From Streptomyces sp. HNM0574 (GTDB lineage: Bacteria; Actinomycetota; Actinomycetes; Streptomycetales; Streptomycetaceae): a stretch of DNA of 64,000 nt. Position 1 is the stretch's first letter. Every line of letters begins with the position of its first letter. Shown here piece by piece: positions 59,071 through 64,000 of this stretch. Position numbers and translations under genes: made by a program. The stretch is taken from the NCBI RefSeq assembly GCF_012726235.1, contig NZ_JAASAH010000021.1, positions 49,598 to 113,597 on the forward strand. Direction: 5' to 3'. The notes under the pieces are model-generated. The model had not been told where the DNA came from and made no database searches. It saw only the letters and a list, made by a program, of their open reading frames with translations.

Positions 59071-59856
59071 ATGAACCGCTACGAAGGCCGCCGCGTACTC
59101 GTCACCGGCGGCGGCTCCGGCATCGGCCAGGCCACCGTGCTGCGCGTCCTGGCGGAGGGCGGCCGGGTCGTCGCCGCAGACATCAGCGAGGCCGGCCTCG
59201 CCGACACCGTCGACAAGGCGGGCGAGGCCGCCTCCCGGCTCGGCACGGTGACGGTCGACGTCGCCGACGAGGCGTCGGTGCGCGCCGCCGTCGCCGGCGC
59301 CGTCTCGACGCTCGGCGGGCTCGACGCGCTGGTCAACGCGGCGGGCATCCTCCGCTCCTCGCACACCCACGAGACCTCGCTGGAGTCCTTCAACCGGGTC
59401 CTCCAGGTCAACCTGGTGGGCACCTTCCTGGTGATCCGCGAGGCGATACCGGCGCTCCTGGAGGGCACGGAGCCCGCGGTGGTCAACTTCAGCTCGACCT
59501 CCGCCACGTTCGCGCACCCGTACATGGCCGGGTACGCGGCGAGCAAGGGCGGCATCCAGTCCATGACGCACGCGCTCGCCGCCGAGTACAGCAAGCGCGG
59601 CCTGCGGTTCACGGCCGTGCAGCCGGGCTCCGTCTCCTCCGGCATGACCGACGCCAGCGGCGCCAGCGGCCAGAGCGCCGGGCCCGGCCTCCCCGAGGAC
59701 GCCGACATGAGCCTCTTCGCGAAGCTCTCCCCGGCGCTCGGCCAGGGCTTCGCCGCCCCCGAGACGGTCGCCTCCGTGGTGGCGATGCTGGCCTCCGAGG
59801 ACGGCCGGTTCATCACCGGCACCGAGATCCGCGTCGACGGCGGCACCCACTACTGA
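59071..59856 (+). CDS. Short-chain dehydrogenase/reductase (SDR)
   Basis: A 261-residue SDR: cofactor motif VTGGGSGIGQ (11-20), NAAG in LVNAAGILRSS, catalytic Ser in VNFSSTSATF and Tyr-Lys in YMAGYAASKGG, and RVDGGTHY at the end as in classical SDRs. NAD preference is suggested by Asp after the second strand (ADISEAG). Substrate unknown. The next SDR begins 40 bp downstream, likely cotranscribed. Confidence 0.88.
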   Translation: MNRYEGRRVLVTGGGSGIGQATVLRVLAEGGRVVAADISEAGLADTVDKAGEAASRLGTVTVDVADEASVRAAVAGAVSTLGGLDALVNAAGILRSSHTHETSLESFNRVLQVNLVGTFLVIREAIPALLEGTEPAVVNFSSTSATFAHPYMAGYAASKGGIQSMTHALAAEYSKRGLRFTAVQPGSVSSGMTDASGASGQSAGPGLPEDADMSLFAKLSPALGQGFAAPETVASVVAMLASEDGRFITGTEIRVDGGTHY

Positions 59857-59896
59857 GCCGCCGGACGGAGCCGCAGGAGAGGTCGGGAGAGAACCG

Positions 59897-60739
59897 ATGA
59901 GCACAGCAGCAAAGGTCTTCCGGGGGAAGACCGCCGTCATCACCGGCGCCTCGGCTGGCATCGGCGAGGGCTTCGCCCGGCACGCCGTCTCCCTGGGCAT
60001 GCGCCTGGTCCTGGCCGACGTCGCCGCGGACCGACTGCACGCCCTCGCGGGGGAGTTGACCGCCGCGGGGGCCGAGGTCGAGGCACGCGCCACCGACGTC
60101 GCCGACCCGGCGGCGACGGAGGAGCTCGCCGAGCGCGCGTACGCCCGGTTCGGCGGCGTCGACCTGCTGATGAACAACGCGGGCATCATGGCCATGGGCT
60201 GGTCCTGGGACATCCCGGCCGAGCGCTGGGACGCCGCGCTGCGCGTCAACATCGGCGGCTACGTCAACGGCCTGCGCGCCTTCGTGCCGCGCATGCTGGA
60301 GCAGGGCACCCGGGGCTGGATCGCGCAGGTGTCCTCGATCGGCGGCCTCTTCCCCAGCCCGCTGATGGCGCCGTACAGCGTCACCAAGTTCGGCACGCTC
60401 GCCCTCACCGAGTCGCTGCACCACGAGATGGGGATGCGCGGGGCGCCGATCCAGGTGTCCGTGGTGCTGCCCGACTCGGTGCACAGCGACATCTTCACCT
60501 CGGCCCGCGAGGGCGGCGGCACGCTCCCCGAGGCGGAAGCCTTCAACGAGGCCCTGCGGAAGCGTGCCGAGACGGTCGGCATCACGGCCGGGGAGCACGC
60601 GCGGCGCGTCTTCGAGCAGCTCGCCGAGGGCCGCTACTGGATCACCGCCCAGCCCGAGGCCGTCGACGAGGGCCTGCCGCCCCGCACCCGCATGATCCTG
60701 GACCGGGCGACGCCCCGACTCCCGGAGCAGGAGGGCTGA
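59897..60739 (+). CDS. Short-chain dehydrogenase/reductase (SDR), second
   Basis: A 280-residue SDR with TGASAGIGEGFARHA (cofactor), NNAG in LLMNNAGIMAMG, Ser in WIAQVSSIGGL and Tyr-Lys in PYSVTKFG. The later half (LPDSVHSDIFTS...AEGRYWITAQPEAVDEGLPPRTRMIL) differs from the first SDR and matches SDRs that act on larger lipid or steroid-like substrates. Operon partner of 59071; the TetR gene is next (87 bp). Confidence 0.87.
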   Translation: MSTAAKVFRGKTAVITGASAGIGEGFARHAVSLGMRLVLADVAADRLHALAGELTAAGAEVEARATDVADPAATEELAERAYARFGGVDLLMNNAGIMAMGWSWDIPAERWDAALRVNIGGYVNGLRAFVPRMLEQGTRGWIAQVSSIGGLFPSPLMAPYSVTKFGTLALTESLHHEMGMRGAPIQVSVVLPDSVHSDIFTSAREGGGTLPEAEAFNEALRKRAETVGITAGEHARRVFEQLAEGRYWITAQPEAVDEGLPPRTRMILDRATPRLPEQEG

Positions 60740-60825
60740 GCGGTGCTGTGCGAACCGCCGACGGCCGTGGCCGGCCGTCCCGGCGCCCCCGCGGTGCCGC
60801 CTCGTGTCCTGCCTAGACTGGTCCG

Positions 60826-61428
60826 GTGAACCTCACCGAGCGCCGCAAAGCAGCGACCCAGCTGGAGATCGCCCTGGCCGCGGCCGCGCTCTTCGCGGAA
60901 CGCGGCGCCCACGCCACCACGGCGGAGGCCATCGCCGACCGCGCCGAGATCAGCCTGCGCACCTTCTACCGGTACTTCCGCATCAAGCAGGACTCCGTCG
61001 CCCCGCTGCTGGCCTTCGGCGCGCAGCGCTGGCAGAACCTCCTCGCGGCCGTCCCGTACGAGGTCCCGCTGCCGGACGCGCTGGCGCAGGCCGCCGAGGA
61101 GGCCATGACCGAGGAGGGGGAGGTGGCGGCCGAGTCCTTCGAGTGGACCCGGGGCCTGCTCCGCGCCGCCGAGGACGACCCGGCCCTGCGCACCGTGTGG
61201 GCCAGCGTCAACCAGGAGTCGGAGCGGCAGCTCGCCCCGCTGCTGGCCGAACGCACCGGCGCCCACGCCGGCGACCTGGAGATCCGGCTGACGGCAGCGG
61301 CGGCGACGGCCGCGATCCGCGTGGCCCTGGAGACCTGGGCCACGGGAGACCCGGAGGCGGACCGGGAGGCCGCCGCCGAACTCGCCGTCAGCTCCATGCG
61401 CACCCTCACCGCCCCCTTCCGCCACTGA
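60826..61428 (+). CDS. TetR-family transcriptional regulator
   Basis: A 200-residue regulator. HTH at about residues 8-55 (QLEIALAAAALFAERGAHATTAEAIADRAEISLRTFYRYFRIKQDS). The C-terminal half matches the ligand-binding domain (AEEAMTEEGEVAAESFEWTRGLLRAAEDDPALRTVW). GTG 60826 lies 7 bases after a -10-like TAGACT (60814-60819), so the mRNA may be leaderless. It follows the two SDR genes and may regulate them through the 58957 repeat. Confidence 0.87.
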   Translation: MNLTERRKAATQLEIALAAAALFAERGAHATTAEAIADRAEISLRTFYRYFRIKQDSVAPLLAFGAQRWQNLLAAVPYEVPLPDALAQAAEEAMTEEGEVAAESFEWTRGLLRAAEDDPALRTVWASVNQESERQLAPLLAERTGAHAGDLEIRLTAAAATAAIRVALETWATGDPEADREAAAELAVSSMRTLTAPFRH

Positions 61429-61519
61429 CGCCCCGCCCAACGGGCCGTCACCCACCGGCTGTTGGTCCGGGGCCGGACCGCGGTGCGGGGTTCCCGGGTG
61501 CCGCGTCTACAGTTCCGCC

Positions 61520-62467
61520 ATGCTGCATCTGCGGATGATCACACCTGCCGCCCGGACCGAAGACGTGACGGCCCTGCTGGAGAGCACGGTCGGGACGGCG
61601 CACATCGCCGTGCTCGCCGGGGCGGCCCGCAGCCCGGCCGGGGACGTGGTCCTGTGCGACGTGGCCCGCGAGGCCGCCGACGGGCTGCTGCACCGGCTGC
61701 GTGAACTGGGCCTCGCGGACGAGGGCGCCATCGCCGTCGAGGACATCGACCTGTCCCTCTCGGGCCGAGCGGAGCGCGCCGAGCACGAGGCGCCGGGTGC
61801 GGGCGTCGACGCGGTGCTGTGGGAGTCGCTGTCGGAGGCCACCCACGAGGAGTCCCGGCTGACGGTGACCTTCCTCGCCTTCCTCACCGTCGCCACGATG
61901 CTGGCGGCCTGCGGCGTGGTGACGGACAGCGCGATCCTGATCGTCGGCGCGATGGTCGTGGGCCCGGAGTTCGGACCGCTCGCCGGGATCTGTACGGGGC
62001 TGGTGCGCCGGAGCCGGAGTCTGATGCTGCGTTCCCTGCTGGCGCTGCTGGGCGGCTTCGCCGTGGCCATGCTGCTGACCGGCGCGTTCGGCCTGGTCAT
62101 GGACGCCCTCGGCCTGTTCTCGCACGACCGGTTCAGCGCTGACCATCCGGAGACCTCGTTCATCTGGCAGCCGGACCGGATGTCCCTGGTGGTGGCGCTG
62201 TTCGCCGGCGTCGCGGGCATCCTGTCGCTGACCTCGGCGAAGTCGGGCGCGCTGGTGGGCGTCGCGATCTCGGTGACCACCGTCCCGGCCGCGGCCTTCG
62301 CGGCGCTGGCGCTGAGTTACGGCGAGTACGGGCAGATGTGGGGCGCCGTCGAGCAGCTGGGCATCAACCTCGCGGGCATCCTCTTCGCGGGCACCTGCAC
62401 CCTCCTCGCCCAGAAACTCTTCTGGTCCTGGCGCCGCAGGAAGACCCCGGCCCGGCCCCTCGCCTGA
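61520..62467 (+). CDS. DUF389-family membrane protein
   Basis: A 315-residue protein: N-terminal soluble domain (LHLRMITPAARTEDVTALLESTVGTAHIAVLAGAAR), then about six hydrophobic helices with the DUF389 signature (TDSAILIVGAMVVGPEFGPLAGICTGLVRRSRSLMLRSLLALLGGFAVAMLLTG). Function unknown; likely in the cytoplasmic membrane. TACAGT at 61508-61513 lies 7 bases before ATG 61520, so the transcript may be leaderless. Confidence 0.85.
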   Translation: MLHLRMITPAARTEDVTALLESTVGTAHIAVLAGAARSPAGDVVLCDVAREAADGLLHRLRELGLADEGAIAVEDIDLSLSGRAERAEHEAPGAGVDAVLWESLSEATHEESRLTVTFLAFLTVATMLAACGVVTDSAILIVGAMVVGPEFGPLAGICTGLVRRSRSLMLRSLLALLGGFAVAMLLTGAFGLVMDALGLFSHDRFSADHPETSFIWQPDRMSLVVALFAGVAGILSLTSAKSGALVGVAISVTTVPAAAFAALALSYGEYGQMWGAVEQLGINLAGILFAGTCTLLAQKLFWSWRRRKTPARPLA

Positions 62468-62593
62468 CGCCCGACCGCCCGCCGCTGCGGGCGATTCGGC
62501 ATGCCCCGTACCGCCCCCGCGGGGATTGCGGGGCGCCACCGGAGGGAACCACCGCAGGGATCAGCGGGGGCGAGCGGGAAGGGGGGACGGGCC

Positions 62594-63451
62594 GTGACGC
62601 GGGAGGACGGGCCGGCGCCGGGGGAGCCGCAGCGGGCGTCCGGCGGCACCGGTGCGGAGGCGGGACGGAACGGCGGTGACGGGAACGGCTTCTGGCACCG
62701 CCCGCAGGGCGTGGTGGCGGTCGTGGGCGGTGTCATCGGTGCCGTCGCGGCGCTCCTGGGGCTGGTCTTCCTGCTCCTGCCCGACCTCAAGCCCGAGCCC
62801 GGACCGCCGGAGGCCGAGCTGGTCGACTTCGACCTCGACCGGGAGCGGAACATCCGGGCGGACGTGACGAGCATCGACGGCAGCGCCGGTCAACGGATCA
62901 CCACCCGCGCGTCGTTGGTGACGGTGACGCTGCGGAACACCAGCCCCGACCCGATGTTCCTCACCCACGCGGACCTGCACTTCGCCTCCGCCGACAGCGT
63001 CGGCTGCCTGCAGGGGGGAGGGGCCACGGACATCGAGGCGGCGTACGACGTGAAGGTGCCCGCGGGGGACCGGAAGGACTTCCACGTCGAGCGGAAGCTG
63101 AAGTACACCCTGCCGCCGCACCAGCAGGAGCGGATCGCCTTCACGGTGGGCCCGAAGCTGGCCGCCCACCGTTCTCCGCCGGCGGTGTACACCTTCACCA
63201 CCACGCTGCACCTCGACTCCGGGCAGCGGATCGACCTGCCCCGCGTGGAGTACCTGGCCCCCGTGGACCGGGCGACGGCCTTTCTGGAGGAGGCCCGCAG
63301 TTCTATGGCGGGGGAGGCCGCGGGGTGGATGCGCCCGGAGTGCCTCAGGAAGGAAGCCGCCTCCCTGGCGCGGACCGTCGAGCAGGCCCGCCGTCCCTCG
63401 CCCGAACTGCGCGAGTTCAGCGCCGAGTTGTCCGCCGTCGTGGCCGGGTGA
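62594..63451 (+). CDS. Hypothetical single-pass membrane protein
   Basis: A 285-residue protein with a disordered N-terminus, one transmembrane helix at about 38-60 (GVVAVVGGVIGAVAALLGLVFLLLP), and a C-terminal Ig-like beta domain (TTRASLVTVTLRNTSPDPMFLTHADLHFASADSVGCL). N-in/C-out topology is likely. No family I can name. GTG 62594 is chosen after GGGGGGAC; the end overlaps the DUF4396 gene by 35 bases (convergent). Confidence 0.6.
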   Translation: MTREDGPAPGEPQRASGGTGAEAGRNGGDGNGFWHRPQGVVAVVGGVIGAVAALLGLVFLLLPDLKPEPGPPEAELVDFDLDRERNIRADVTSIDGSAGQRITTRASLVTVTLRNTSPDPMFLTHADLHFASADSVGCLQGGGATDIEAAYDVKVPAGDRKDFHVERKLKYTLPPHQQERIAFTVGPKLAAHRSPPAVYTFTTTLHLDSGQRIDLPRVEYLAPVDRATAFLEEARSSMAGEAAGWMRPECLRKEAASLARTVEQARRPSPELREFSAELSAVVAG

Positions 63452-63965
63452 GACGTCGGTGGTACGCGTGGACGACCGCGTGGCCCTTGCCGCGGGCGAT
63501 GAGCCAGCGGTTGACGGGGACGGTGACGACGAAGGCGACGGCGAAGGCGAAGGCGAGCGCTCCCCAGAAGAGCCAGCTGGCGAGCCCGGCGTGCATGGCG
63601 CCGGGGACGAGGACCATGACGGCGTTGTCGACGATCTCCATGACGGTGATGGAGAGGGTGTCGGCGGCGAGCGCCACCTTCACCGCCTGCCGCACGGGGA
63701 CCCCGGCGCGCAGGACGCCGCGCACGGTGAGCGCGTAGCCGAAGATGAAGGCGAGGACGACGGCGAGGGCGATGGTCACACCGTTGGAGAGCCCGGCCGC
63801 GGTGCCGATCACCATGCCCAGGACCTCGCCGATGGCACAGCCGGTCAGACAGTGCAGCGTCGCCTGCACGGCCATCCGCCAGGACGCGCCCGGGCCGGCG
63901 CCGTGCCCCGAGTGCTGGTCGCCGGCGTGCCCGCCGGGCGCGGGGTGCTCGTGCGGTTCGGTCAT
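63417..63965 (-). CDS. DUF4396 membrane protein
   Basis: A 182-residue protein. The His-rich start (TEPHEHPAPGGHAGDQHSGHGAGPG) may bind metal. Four or five helices follow; ATLHCLTGCAIGEVLGMVIGTAAGLSN and VKVALAADTLSITVMEIVDNAVMVLVPGAM are the DUF4396 signature. Function unknown; the Cys and His residues suggest a metal-related role. ATG 63965 lies near the window end, and the gene is complete. Confidence 0.82.
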   Translation of the reverse strand: MTEPHEHPAPGGHAGDQHSGHGAGPGASWRMAVQATLHCLTGCAIGEVLGMVIGTAAGLSNGVTIALAVVLAFIFGYALTVRGVLRAGVPVRQAVKVALAADTLSITVMEIVDNAVMVLVPGAMHAGLASWLFWGALAFAFAVAFVVTVPVNRWLIARGKGHAVVHAYHRRLTRPRRRTTRR

Positions 63966-64000
63966 CGGGTGCTCCGTCGGGCGGTCGGGTGCGGGGCGGG

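Overview
The window is high-GC, gene-dense DNA that looks like a Streptomyces chromosome. Evidence: very GC-rich third codon positions, frequent GTG/TTG starts, a ten-gene gvpO-A-F-G-Y-Z-J-L-S-K gas-vesicle operon in the Streptomyces order, a MmyB-type XRE regulator, a SigB/SigF-like sigma factor, an Rv1733c-type protein and a DUF309 protein. No rRNA, CRISPR array or intact insertion sequence was seen, and I could not find a tRNA by eye.

Layout. 1-2.8 kb: two hairpins, a P-loop uridine-kinase-like protein and a secreted C39-type peptidase. 2.8-9.0 kb: a decayed accessory island. It holds a tyrosine-recombinase C-terminal scrap, two YrhB/Imm35-type proteins (one a tandem fusion with Tox-PL-like halves), a frameshifted Uma2 nuclease gene, a non-RD Ser/Thr kinase, an orphan HNH-like toxin tip with its probable immunity gene, and a frameshifted ketosynthase fragment. 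9.0-17.0 kb: enoyl-CoA hydratase, a TetR / double-monooxygenase / MFS module with a perfect operator-like inverted repeat, a nucleotidyltransferase, methyltransferase plus TusA, and a CmtR-like Cd/Pb sensor with a cation-diffusion-facilitator exporter.

17.1-22.7 kb: the gas-vesicle operon on the minus strand, almost all of it translationally coupled. 22.7-29 kb: zinc alcohol dehydrogenase, a large membrane M48 peptidase, a DUF4232 lipoprotein, a secreted phospholipase A2 and a secreted hypothetical protein. 29-35 kb: a group resembling the actinobacterial dormancy (DosR-type) gene set: Acg-type nitroreductase, NarL/LuxR response regulator, histidine kinase, DksA-like zinc protein, actin/Hsp70-fold ATPase and Rv1733c-type membrane protein. 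35-48 kb: housekeeping and secondary-metabolism singles, including a bicovalent FAD oxidase, a sigma factor, MgtC, a deaminase, a glycosyltransferase, and a Gdx/SugE guanidinium exporter preceded by what reads as a guanidine-III (ykkC-III) riboswitch.

48.4-58.7 kb is the most unusual part. A consensus-like promoter (TTGACC, 17 nt, TAGCGT) drives a 21-codon gene ending in Lys-Trp, followed by a strong 13-bp hairpin. Then comes a tight operon of MFS exporter, HEAT/SUMF1 (FGE-like) protein, metallo-beta-lactamase-fold enzyme, an unrecognised protein and an LLM flavin monooxygenase. I read this as a candidate peptide-derived (RiPP-like or peptide-scaffold) pathway of a type I do not recognise. 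Close by lies an IS630-like protein whose catalytic residues appear lost while its DNA-binding half is intact. 59-64 kb: two SDR oxidoreductases with a TetR regulator, a DUF389 membrane protein, a hypothetical membrane-anchored protein and a DUF4396 membrane protein.
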